From Xestospongia muta (lineage: Eukaryota > Porifera > Demospongiae > Haplosclerida > Petrosiidae), in assembly GCA_963693285.1 (NCBI GenBank), contig OY848918.1, forward strand, positions 15,560,263 through 15,624,262: 64,000 nucleotides of DNA, in the 5' to 3' direction. Position numbers and translations under genes: made by a program. The notes under the pieces were generated by a model, which was not told the DNA's origin, did no database searches, and worked only from the letters and a program-made list of their open reading frames with translations. Below are positions 1 to 12,520 of this stretch, in pieces; the stretch's first letter is position 1, and every line of letters starts with the position of its first letter.

Positions 1-2607
1 TCTTTGTTTTAGAGTTTTAGCCTATTTAGACTACATTATTAGTATATTTAAGATAGATAAACTTACTAAACTCTTTAGATCAGCTTATTTAACCAGTTTT
101 CACAGTTAATTTCTAATCTTTTTTAACCTTCAAAATGCTCTAAACTCTTTATTTTAGAGTTTTAACCTATTTAGACTACTTTCCTGGTATATTTAAAAAA
201 AAGAAACTTACTAAACTCTTGAGATCCGCTTATTTAACAGTTTTTTCATAATTAATTTCTAATTTTTTTAACTTTCAAAAAGCACTGATCACTTTATTTT
301 TGAGTTTTAACATATATAGACTACATTATTAGTATATTTAAGACAGATAAACTTACTAAACTCTTTAGATCAGCTTATTTAACCAGTTTTCACAGATAAT
401 TTCTAATCTTTTTTAACTTTCAAAAAGCTCTAAACTCTTTATTTTAGAGTTTTAACCTATTTAGACTACTTTATTAGTATATTTAGGACAGATAAACGTA
501 CTTCACTCTTTAGATCAGCTTATTTAACCAGTTTTCACAGTTAATTTCTAATCTTTTTAACTTTCAAAAAGCTCTAAACTCTTTATTTTAGAGTTTTAAC
601 CTATTTAGACTACTTTATCAGGATATTTAAGACAGACAAACATACTAAACTCTTTAGATCAGCTTATTTAACCTGTTTTCACAGTTAATTTCTAATGTTT
701 TTAAACCTTCAAAAATCTCTACACTCTTTACTTTAGAGTTTTAACCTATTTTGACTACTTTATTACTATAATTAAGACAGAAAAAATTACTAAACTCTTT
801 AGATGCGCTTATTTAACCAGTTTTCACAATTAATTTCTAATTTTTTTAACTTTCAAAAAGCACTCATCACTTTATTTTAGAGTTTTAACATATATAGACT
901 ACATTATTAGTATAGTTAAGACAGATAAACTTACTAAACTGTTTGGATCAGCTTATTTAACCAGTTTTCACAGTTAATTTCTAATCTTTTTTAACTTTCA
1001 AAAAGCTCTAAACTCTTTATTTTAGAGTTTTAACCTATTTAGACTACTTTATTAGTATATTTAGGACAGATAAACTTACTTAACTCTTTAGATCAGCTTA
1101 TTTAACCAGTTTTCACAGTTAATTTCTAATCTTTTTTAACTTTCAAAAAGCTCTAAAGTCTTTATTTTAGTGTTTTAACCTATTTAGACTACTTTATTAG
1201 TATATTTAAGACAGATAAACTTCCTAAACTCTTTAGATCAGCTTATTTAACAAGTTTTCACAGTTAATTTCTAATCTTTTTTAACTTTCAAAAAGCTCTA
1301 AACTCTTTATTTTAGAGTTTTAACCTATTTAGACTACTTTATTAGTATATTTAAGACAGATAAACTTACTAAACTCTTTAGATCAGCTTATTTAACCAGT
1401 TTTCACTGTTAATTTCTAATCTTTTTTAACTTTCAAAAAGCTCTAAACTCTTTATTTTAGAGTTTTAACCTATTTAGACTACTTTATTAGTATATTTAAG
1501 ACAGATAAACTTACTAAACACTTTAGATCCGCTTATTTAACCAGTTTTCACAGTTAATTTCTAATCTTTTTTAACTTTCAAAAAGCTCCAAACTCTTTAT
1601 TTTAGAGTTTTAACCTATTTAGACTACTTTATTAGTATATTTAAGACAGATAAACTTACTAAACTCTTTAGATCAGTTTATTTAACCAGTTTTCACAGTT
1701 AATTTCTAATCTTTTTTAACTTTCAAAAAGCTCTAAACTCTTTATTTTAGAGTTTTAACCTATTTAGACTACTTTATTAGTATATTTAAGACAGATAAAC
1801 TTACTAAACTCTTTAGATCAGTTTATTTAACCAGTTTTCACAGTTAATTTCTAATCTTTTTTAACTTTCAAAAAGGTCTAAACTCTTTATTTTAGAGTTT
1901 TAACCTATTTAGACTACTTTATTAGTATATTTAAGACAGATAAACTTGCTAAACTCTTTAGATCAGCTTATTTAACCAGTTTTCACAGTTAATTTCTAAT
2001 CTTTTTTAACTTTCAAAAAGCTCTAAACTCTTTATTTTAGAGTTTTAACCTATTTAGACTACTTTATTAGGATATTTAAGACAGATAAACTTACTAAACT
2101 TTGTAGATCAGCTTATTTAACCAGTTTTCACAGTTAATTTCTAATCTTTTTTAACTTTCAAAAAGCTCTAATCACTTTATTTTAGAGTTTTAACCTATTT
2201 AGACTACTTTATTAGTATATTTAAGACAGATAAACTTACTAAACTCTTTAGATCAGCTTCTTTAACCAGTTTTCACAGTTAATTTCTAATCTTTTTAACT
2301 TTCAAAAAGCTCTAAACTCTTTATTTTAGAGTTTTAACCTATTTAGACTACTTTATTAGTATATTTAAGACAGATAAACTTACTAAACTCTTTAGATCAG
2401 CTTATTTAACCAGTTTTCACAGTTAATTTCTAATCTTTTTTAACTTTCAAAAAGCTCTAAACTCTTTATTTTAGAGTTTTAACCAATTTAGACTACTTTA
2501 TTAGTATATTTAAGACAGATAAACTTACTAAACTCTTTAGATCAGCTTATTTAACCAGTTTTCACAGTTAATTTCTAATCTTTTTTAACTTTCAAAAAGG
2601 TCTAAAC
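1..2607. repeat. Segmental copy A (about 18 monomers)
   Basis: This segment starts inside a monomer with the rare marks 'ctttgttttagag' and 'gttttagcc'. It carries a chain of diverged monomers: 'tttcctggtatattt' at 180, 'acatatatagactac' near 309, 'aaacgtacttcac' near 495, 'atcaggatattt' near 618, and 'ttactataattaag' near 762. The same chain recurs at offset 2,607 in copy B. From 1 to about 1,150 the two are almost identical; one difference noticed is 'aagacag' near 341 against 'aaaacag' near 2,948. After about 1,150 copy A moves to near-consensus monomers that match the end of copy B, with 'ttgctaaac' near 1,946 and 'taggatattt' near 2,069. Copy A therefore looks like copy B with a middle block missing. 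Confidence 0.85.
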
Positions 2608-5600
2608 TCTTTGTTTTAGAGTTTTAGCCTATTTAGACTACATTATTAGTATATTTAAGATAGATAAACTTACTAAACTCTTTAGATCAGCTTATTTAAC
2701 CAGTTTTCACAGTTAATTTCTAATCTTTTTTAACCTTCAAAATGCTCTAAACTCTTTATTTTAGAGTTTTAACCTATTTAGACTACTTTCCTGGTATATT
2801 TAAAAAAAAGAAACTTACTAAACTCTTGAGATCCGCTTATTTAACAGTTTTTTCATAATTAATTTCTAATTTTTTTAACTTTCAAAAAGCACTGATCACT
2901 TTATTTTTGAGTTTTAACATATATAGACTACATTATTAGTATATTTAAAACAGATAAACTTACTAAACTCTTTAGATCAGCTTATTTAACCAGTTTTCAC
3001 AGATAATTTCTAATCTTTTTTAACTTTCAAAAAGCTCTAAACTCTTTATTTTAGAGTTTTAACCTATTTAGACTACTTTATTAGTATATTTAGGACAGAT
3101 AAACGTACTTCACTCTTTAGATCAGCTTATTTAACCAGTTTTCACAGTTAATTTCTAATCTTTTTAACTTTCAAAAAGCTCTAAACTCTTTATTTTAGAG
3201 TTTTAACCTATTTAGACTACTTTATCAGGATATTTAAGACAGACAAACATACTAAACTCTTTAGATCAGCTTATTTAACCTGTTTTCACAGTTAATTTCT
3301 AATGTTTTTAAACCTTCAAAAATCTCTACACTCTTTACTTTAGAGTTTTAACCTATTTTGACTACTTTATTACTATAATTAAGACAGAAAAAATTACTAA
3401 ACTCTTTAGATGCGCTTATTTAACCAGTTTTCACAATTAATTTCTAATTTTTTTAACTTTCAAAAAGCACTCATCACTTTATTTTAGAGTTTTAACATAT
3501 ATAGACTACATTATTAGTATAGTTAAGACAGATAAACTTACTAAACTGTTTGGATCAGCTTATTTAACCAGTTTTCACAGTTAATTTCTAATCTTTTTTA
3601 ACTTTCAAAAAGCTCTAAACTCTTTATTTTAGAGTTTTAACCTATTTAGACTACTTTATTAGTATATTTAGGACAGATAAACTTACTTAACTCTTTAGAT
3701 CAGCTTATTTAACCAGTTTTCACAGTTAATTTCTAATCTTTTTTAACTTTCAAAAAGCTCTAAACTCTTTATTTTAGAGTTTTTACCTATTTAGACTACT
3801 TTATTAGTATATTTAAGACAGATATACTTATTTAAGTCCTTAGATCTGCTTATTTAACCACATTTCACCGTTAATTTATAATCTTTTTTAACTTTCAAAA
3901 AGCTCTAAACTCTTTATTTTAGAGTTTTAACCTATTTAGACTACTTTATTACTATATTTAAGAAAGATAAACTTACTAAACTCTTTAGATCATCATATTT
4001 AACCAGTTTTTACATTTAATTTCTAATCTTTTTAACTTCAAAAAGCTCCAAACTCTTTGTTTTAGAGTTTTAACCTGTTTAGTCTACTTTATTAGTATAT
4101 TTAAGACAGATAAACTTACTAAACTCTTTAGATCAGCTTATTTAACCAGTTTTTACAGTTAATTCCTAATCTTTTTTAACTTTCAAAAAGCTCTACTCTT
4201 TATTTTAGAGTTTTAACCTATTTAGTCTACTTTATTAGTATATTTAAGACAAATAAACTTACTAAACTCTTTAGATCAGCTTATTTAACCAGTTTTCACA
4301 GTTAATTTCTAATCTTTTTTTAACTTTCAAAAAGCTCTAAACTCTTTATTTTAGAGTTTTAACCTATTTAGACTACTTTATTACTATAATTAAGACAGAT
4401 AAAATTACTAAACTCTTTAGATTAGCTTATTTAACCAGTTTTCACAGTTAATTTCTAATCTTTTTTAACATTAAAAAAGCTCTAATCACTTTATTTTAGA
4501 GTTTTAACCTATTTAGACCACTTTATTAGTATATTTAAGACAGAAAACTTACTAAACTCTTTAGATCAGCTTACCTAACCAGTTTTCACAATTAATTTCT
4601 AATCTTTTTTAACTTTCAAAAAGCTCTAAACTCTTTATTGTAGAGTTTTAACCTATTTAGACTATTTTATTAGTATATTTAATAAAGAATAACTTCTAAG
4701 CTGTTTAGATCAGCTTATTTAACCAGTTTTCACAGTTAATTTCTAATCTTTTTTAACTTTCAAAAAGCTCTAAACTCTTTATTTTAGAGTTTTAACCTAT
4801 TTAGACTACTTTATTAGTATATTTAAGACAGATATACTTATTTAAGTCCTTAGATCAGCTTATTTAACCACATTTCACCGTTAATTTCTAATCTTTTTTA
4901 ACTTTCAAAAAGCTCTACACTCTTTATTTTAGAGTTTTAACCTAGTTAGACTACTTTATTAGTATATTTAAGACAGATAAACTTACTAAACTCTTTAGAT
5001 CATCTTATTTAACCAGTTTTTACATTTAATTTCTAATCTTTTTAACTTTCAAAAAGCTCCAAACTCTTTGTTTTAGAGTGTTAACCTATTTGGACTACTT
5101 TATTAGTATATTTAAGACAGATAAACTTACTAAACTCTTTAGATCATCTTATTTAACCAGTTTTTACAATTAATTTCTAATCTTTTTAACTTTCAAAAAG
5201 CTCCAAACTCTTTATTTTAGAGTTTTAACCTATTTAGACTACTTTATTAGTATATTTAAGACAGATAAACTTACTAAACTCTTTAGATCAGTTTATTTAA
5301 CCAGTTTTCACAGTTAATTTCTAATCTTTTTTAACTTTCAAAAAGCTCCAAACTCTTTATTTTAGAGTTTTAACCTATTTAGACTACTTTATTAGTATAT
5401 TTAAGACAGATAAACTTACTAAACTCTTTAGATCAGTTTATTTAACCAGTTTTCACAGTTAATTTCTAATCTTTTTAAACTTTCAAAAAGGTCTAAACTC
5501 TTTATTTTAGAGTTTTAACCTATTTAGACTACTTTATTAGTATATTTAAGACAGATAAACTTGCTAAACTCTTTAGATCAGCTTATTTAACCAGTTTTCA

Positions 5601-6368
5601 CAGTTAATTTCTAATCTTTTTTAACTTTCAAAAAGCTCTAAACTCTTTATTTTAGAGTTTTAACCTATTTAGACTACTTTATTAGTATATTTAAGACAGA
5701 TAAACTTACTAAACTCTTTAGATCAGCTTATTTAACCAGATTTCACTGTTAATTTCTAATCTTTTTTAACTTTCAAAAAGCTCTAAACTCTTTATTTTAG
5801 AGTTTTAACCTATTTAGACTACTTTATTAGGATATTTAAGACAGATAAACTTACTAAACTTTGTAGATCAGCTTATTTAACCAGTTTTCACAGTTAATTT
5901 CTAATCTTTTTTAACTTTCAAAAAGCTCTAATCACTTTATTTTAGAGTTTTAACCTATTTAGACTACTTTATTAGTATATTTAAGACAGATAAACTTACT
6001 AAACTCTTTAGATCAGCTTCTTTAACCAGTTTTCACAGTTAATTTCTAATCTTTTTTAACTTTCAAAAAGCTCTAAACTCTTTATTTTAGAGTTTTAACC
6101 TATTTAGACTACTTTATTAGTATATTTAAGACAGATAAACTTACTAAACTCTTTAGATCAGCTTATATAACCAGTTTTCACAGTTAATTTCTAATCTTTT
6201 TTAACTTTCAAAAAGCTCTAAACTCTTTATTTTAGAGTTTTAACCAATTTAGACTACTTTATTAGTATATTTAAGACAGATAAACTTACTAAACTCTTTA
6301 GATCAGCTTATTTAACCAGTTTTCACAGTTAATTTCTAATCTTTTTTAACTTTCAAAAAGGTCTAAAC
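2608..6368. repeat. Segmental copy B (about 26 monomers, 3,761 bp)
   Basis: Copy B repeats the marker chain of copy A at offset 2,607 and recurs at offset 3,761 in the following block. It contains a middle section that copy A lacks (about 3,770-5,180). That section has the 'aagtccttag' subtype near 3,832 and 4,850, 'aaagaataacttctaag' near 4,683, and a shortened monomer 'ctctactcttta' at 4,191. Compared with the next copy it lacks exactly two monomers (290 bp): the offset of the 'ctctactct' marker is 4,051 rather than 3,761. Its end (about 5,183-6,368) matches the end of copy A with one extra monomer near 5,640-5,785. Confidence 0.85.
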
Positions 6369-6448
6369 TCTTTGTTTTAGAGTTTTAGCCTATTTAGACT
6401 ACATTATTAGTATATTTAAGATAGATAAACTTACTAAACTCTTTAGAT

Positions 6449-9400
6449 CAGCTTATTTAACCAGTTTTCACAGTTAATTTCTAATCTTTTTTAACCTTCA
6501 AAATGCTCTAAACTCTTTATTTTAGAGTTTTAACCTATTTAGACTACTTTCCTGGTATATTTAAAAAAAAGAAACTTACTAAACTCTTGAGATCCGCTTA
6601 TTTAACAGTTTTTTCATAATTAATTTCTAATTTTTTTAACTTTCAAAAAGCACTGATCACTTTATTTTTGAGTTTTAACATATATAGACTACATTATTAG
6701 TATATTTAAGACAGATAAACTTACTAAACTCTTTAGATCAGCTTATTTAACCAGTTTTCACAGATAATTTCTAATCTTTTTTAACTTTCAAAAAGCTCTA
6801 AACTCTTTATTTTAGAGTTTTAACCTATTTAGACTACTTTATTAGTATATTTAGGACAGATAAACGTACTTCACTCTTTAGATCAGCTTATTTAACCAGT
6901 TTTCACAGTTAATTTCTAATCTTTTTAACTTTCAAAAAGCTCTAAACTCTTTATTTTAGAGTTTTAACCTATTTAGACTACTTTATCAGGATATTTAAGA
7001 CAGACAAACATACTAAACTCTTTAGATCAGCTTATTTAACCTGTTTTCACAGTTAATTTCTAATGTTTTTAAACCTTCAAAAATCTCTACACTCTTTACT
7101 TTAGAGTTTTAACCTATTTTGACTACTTTATTACTATAATTAAGACAGAAAAAATTACTAAACTCTTTAGATGCGCTTATTTAACCAGTTTTCACAATTA
7201 ATTTCTAATTTTTTTAACTTTCAAAAAGCACTCATCACTTTATTTTAGAGTTTTAACATATATAGACTACATTATTAGTATAGTTAAGACAGATAAACTT
7301 ACTAAACTGTTTGGATCAGCTTATTTAACCAGTTTTCACAGTTAATTTCTAATCTTTTTTAACTTTCAAAAAGCTCTAAACTCTTTATTTTAGAGTTTTA
7401 ACCTATTTAGACTACTTTATTAGTATATTTAGGACAGATAAACTTACTTAACTCTTTAGATCAGCTTATTTAACCAGTTTTCACAGTTAATTTCTAATCT
7501 TTTTTAACTTTCAAAAAGCTCTAAACTCTTTATTTTAGAGTTTTTACCTATTTAGACTACTTTATTAGTATATTTAAGACAGATATACTTATTTAAGTCC
7601 TTAGATCTGCTTATTTAACCACATTTCACCGTTAATTTATAATCTTTTTTAACTTTCAAAAAGCTCTAAACTCTTTATTTTAGAGTTTTAACCTAGTTAG
7701 ACTACTTTATTACTATATTTAAGAAAGATAAACTTACTAAACTCTTTAGATCATCATATTTAACCAGTTTTTACATTTAATTTCTAATCTTTTTAACTTC
7801 AAAAAGCTCCAAACTCTTTGTTTTAGAGTTTTAACCTGTTTAGTCTACTTTATTAGTATATTTAAGACAGATAAACTTACTAAACTCTTTAGATCAGCTT
7901 ATTTAACCAGTATTCACAGTTAATTTCTAATCTTTTTTAACTTTCAAAAAGCTCTAAACTCTTTATTTTGGAGTTTTAACCTATTTTGACCACTTTATTG
8001 GTACATTTAAGACAGACAAACTTACTAAACTCTTTAGATTAGCTTATTTAACCAGTTTTCACAGTTAATTTCTAATCTTTTTTAACATTCAAAAAGCTCT
8101 AAACTCTTTATTTTAGAGTTTTAAACTATTTAGACTACTTTATTACTATATTTAAGACAGATAAACTTACTAAACTCTTTAGATCAGTTTATTTAACCAG
8201 TTTTTACAGTTAATTCCTAATCTTTTTTAACTTTCAAAAAGCTCTACTCTTTATTTTAGAGTTTTAACCTATTTAGTCTACTTTATTAGTATATTTAAGA
8301 CAAATAAACTTACTAAACTCTTTAGATCAGCTTATTTAACCAGTTTTCACAGTTAATTTCTAATCTTTTTTTAACTTTCAAAAAGCTCTAAACTCTTTAT
8401 TTTAGAGTTTTAACCTATTTAGACTACTTTATTACTATAATTAAGACAGATAAAATTACTAAACTCTTTAGATTAGCTTATTTAACCAGTTTTCACAGTT
8501 AATTTCTAATCTTTTTTAACATTAAAAAAGCTCTAATCACTTTATTTTAGAGTTTTAACCTATTTAGACCACTTTATTAGTATATTTAAGACAGAAAACT
8601 TACTAAACTCTTTAGATCAGCTTACCTAACCAGTTTTCACAATTAATTTCTAATCTTTTTTAACTTTCAAAAAGCTCTAAACTCTTTATTGTAGAGTTTT
8701 AACCTATTTAGACTATTTTATTAGTATATTTAATAAAGAATAACTTCTAAGCTGTTTAGATCAGCTTATTTAACCAGTTTTCACAGTTAATTTCTAATCT
8801 TTTTTAACTTTCAAAAAGCTCTAAACTCTTTATTTTAGAGTTTTAACCTATTTAGACTACTTTATTAGTATATTTAAGACAGATATACTTATTTAAGTCC
8901 TTAGATCAGCTTATTTAACCACATTTCACCGTTAATTTCTAATCTTTTTTAACTTTCAAAAAGCTCTACACTCTTTATTTTAGAGTTTTAACCTAGTTAG
9001 ACTACTTTATTAGTATATTTAAGACAGATAAACTTACTAAACTCTTTAGATCATCTTATTTAACCAGTTTTTACATTTAATTTCTAATCTTTTTAACTTT
9101 CAAAAAGCTCCAAACTCTTTGTTTTAGAGTGTTAACCTATTTGGACTACTTTATTAGTATATTTAAGACAGATAAACTTACTAAACTCTTTAGATCATCT
9201 TATTTAACCAGTTTTTACAATTAATTTCTAATCTTTTTAACTTTCAAAAAGCTCCAAACTCTTTGCTTTAGAGTGTTAACCTATTTGGACTACTTTATTA
9301 GTATATTTAAGACAGATAAACTTACTAAACTCTTTAGATCAGCTTATTTAACCAGTTTTCACAGTTAATTTCTAATCTTTTTTAACTTTCAAAAAGCTAT

Positions 9401-9484
9401 AAACTCTTTATTTTGGAGTTTTAACCTATTTTGACTACTTTATTGGTACATTTAACACAGACAAACTTACTAAACTCTTTAGAT
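6449..9484. repeat. Higher-order unit C (21 monomers, 3,036 bp)
   Basis: This unit runs from the monomer with 'ttaaccttcaaaatgc' near 6,492 to the next occurrence of that word near 9,528. Two independent markers give the same offset of 3,036 to the next unit: 'ttcctggta' at 6549 and 9585, and 'ctctactct' at 8242 and 11278. It contains the two monomers that copy B lacks, one with 'ttggtacatttaag' near 7,998 and one with 'tttaaactattt' near 8,121. The stretch 6,369-6,448 just upstream repeats the start of copies A and B. The boundary coordinate is set within shared sequence and could shift by tens of bases. Confidence 0.9.
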
Positions 9485-12400
9485 CAGCTTATTTAACCAG
9501 TTTTCACAGTTAATTTCTAATCTTTTTTAACCTTCAAAATGCTCTAAACTCTTTATTTTAGAGTTTTAACCTATTTAGACTACTTTCCTGGTATATTTAA
9601 AAAAAAGAAACTTACTAAACTCTTGAGATCCCCTTATTTAACAGTTTTTTCATAATTAATTTCTAATTTTTTTAACTTTCAAAAAGCACTGATCACTTTA
9701 TTTTTGAGTTTTAACATATATAGACTACATTATTAGTATATTTAAGACAGATAAACTTACTAAACTCTTTAGATCAGCTTATTTAACCAGTTTTCACAGA
9801 TAATTTCTAATCTTTTTTAACTTTCAAAAAGCTCTAAACTCTTTATTTTAGAGTTTTAACCTATTTAGACTACTTTATTAGTATATTTAGGAGAGATAAA
9901 CGTACTTCACTCTTTAGATCAGCTTATTTAACCAGTTTTCACAGTTAATTTCTAATCTTTTTAACTTTCAAAAAGCTCTAAACTCTTTATTTTAGAGTTT
10001 TAACCTATTTAGACTACTTTATCAGGATATTTAAGACAGACAAACATACTAAACTCTTTAGATCAGCTTATTTAACCTGTTTTCACAGTTAATTTCTAAT
10101 GTTTTTAAACCTTCAAAAATCTCTACACTCTTTACTTTAGAGTTTTAACCTATTTTGACTACTTTATTACTATAATTAAGACAGAAAAAATTACTAAACT
10201 CTTTAGATGCGCTTATTTAACCAGGTTTCACAATTAATTTCTAATTTTTTTAACTTTCAAAAAGCACTCATCACTTTATTTTAGAGTTTTAACATATATA
10301 GACTACATTATTAGTATAGTTAAGACAGATAAACTTACTAAACTGTTTGGATCAGCTTATTTAACCAGTTTTCACAGTTAATTTCTAATCTTTTTTAACT
10401 TTCAAAAAGCTCTAAACTCTTTATTTTAGAGTTTTAACCTATTTAGACTACTTTATTAGTATATTTAGGACAGATAAACTTACTTAACTCTTTAGATCAG
10501 CTTATTTAACCAGTTTTCACAGTTAATTTCTAATCTTTTTTAACTTTCAAAAAGCTCTAAACTCTTTATTTTAGAGTTTTTACCTATTTACACTACTTTA
10601 TTAGTATATTTAAGACAGATATACTTATTTAAGTCCTTAGATCTGCTTATTTAACCACATTTCACCGTTAATTTATAATCTTTTTTAACTTTCAAAAAGC
10701 TCTAAACTCTTTATTTTAGAGTTTTAACCTAGTTAGACTACTTTATTACTATATTTAAGAAAGATAAACTTACTAAACTCTTTAGATCATCATATTTAAC
10801 CAGTTTTTACATTTAATTTCTAATCTTTTTAACTTCAAAAAGCTCCAAACTCTTTGTTTTAGAGTTTTAACCTGTTTAGTCTACTTTATTAGTATATTTA
10901 AGACAGATAAACTTACTAAACTCTTTAGATCAGCTTATTTAACCAGTTTTCACAGTTAATTTCTAATCTTTTTTAACTTTCAAAAAGCTCTAAACTCTTT
11001 ATTTTGGAGTTTTAACCTATTTTGACCACTTTATTGGTACATTTAAGACAGACAAACTTACTAAACTCTTTAGATTAGCTTATTTAACCAGTTTTCACAG
11101 TTAATTTCTAATCTTTTTTAACATTCAAAAAGCTCTAAACTCTTTATTTTAGAGTTTTAAACTATTTAGACTACTTTATTACTATATTTAAGACAGATAA
11201 ACTTACTAAACTCTTTAGATCAGTTTATTTAACCAGTTTTTACAGTTAATTCCTAATCTTTTTTAACTTTCAAAAAGCTCTACTCTTTATTTTAGAGTTT
11301 TAACCTATTTAGTCTACTTTATTAGTATATTTAAGACAAATAAACTTACTAAACTCTTTAGATCAGCTTATTTAACCAGTTTTCACAGTTAATTTCTAAT
11401 CTTTTTTTAACTTTCAAAAAGCTCTAAACTCTTTATTTTAGAGTTTTAACCTATTTAGACTACTTTATTACTATAATTAAGACAGATAAAATTACTAAAC
11501 TCTTTAGATTAGCTTATTTAACCAGTTTTCACAGTTAATTTCTAATCTTTTTTAACATTAAAAAAGCTCTAATCACTTTATTTTAGAGTTTTAACCTATT
11601 TAGACCACTTTATTAGTATATTTAAGACAGAAAACTTACTAAACTCTTTAGATCAGCTTACCTAACCAGTTTTCACAATTAATTTCTAATCTTTTTTAAC
11701 TTTCAAAAAGCTCTAAACTCTTTATTGTAGAGTTTTAACCTATTTAGACTATTTTATTAGTATATTTAATAAAGAATAACTTCTAAGCTGTTTAGATCAG
11801 CTTATTTAACCAGTTTTCACAGTTAATTTCTAATCTTTTTTAACTTTCAAAAAGCTCTAAACTCTTTATTTTAGAGTTTTAACCTATTTAGACTACTTTA
11901 TTAGTATATTTAAGACAGATATACTTATTTAAGTCCTTAGATCAGCTTATTTAACCACATTTCACCGTTAATTTCTAATCTTTTTTAACTTTCAAAAAGC
12001 TCTACACTCTTTATTTTAGAGTTTTAACCTAGTTAGACTACTTTATTAGTATATTTAAGACAGATAAACTTACTAAACTCTTTAGATCATCTTATTTAAC
12101 CAGTTTTTACATTTAATTTCTAATCTTTTTAACTTTCAAAAAGCTCCAAACTCTTTGTTTTAGAGTGTTAACCTATTTGGACTACTTTATTAGTATATTT
12201 AAGACAGATAAACTTACTAAACTCTTTAGATCATCTTATTTAACCAGTTTTTACAATTAATTTCTAATCTTTTTAACTTTCAAAAAGCTCCAAACTCTTT
12301 GCTTTAGAGTGTTAACCTATTTGGACTACTTTATTAGTATATTTAAGACAGATAAACTTACTAAACTCTTTAGATCAGCTTATTTAACCAGTTTTCACAG

Positions 12401-12520
12401 TTAATTTCTAATCTTTTTTAACTTTCAAAAAGCTATAAACTCTTTATTTTGGAGTTTTAACCTATTTTGACTACTTTATTGGTACATTTAACACAGACAA
12501 ACTTACTAAACTCTTTAGAT
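9485..12520. repeat. Higher-order unit D (21 monomers, tandem copy of C)
   Basis: It matches unit C monomer for monomer at offset 3,036. I noticed only a handful of base changes: 'gatccgc' to 'gatcccc' near 9,628, 'ggacag' to 'ggagag' near 9,889, 'ccagtt' to 'ccaggt' near 10,222, 'tagactac' to 'tacactac' near 10,588, and 'agtattcac' to 'agttttcac' near 10,945. That is well above 99% identity, so the duplication is recent. It ends near 12,520, where 'gatcaccttatttaaccac' replaces the expected junction and the rare marker monomers stop. Confidence 0.9.

Noticed and set aside
180..215. Possible foreign insert or A-rich tail ('ttcctggtatatttaaaaaa')
   Set aside because: The monomer keeps its normal length and both flanks, the same variant recurs at 2,788, 6,549 and 9,585 as part of a duplicated chain, and no target-site duplication or element end is seen. 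It is a diverged monomer.
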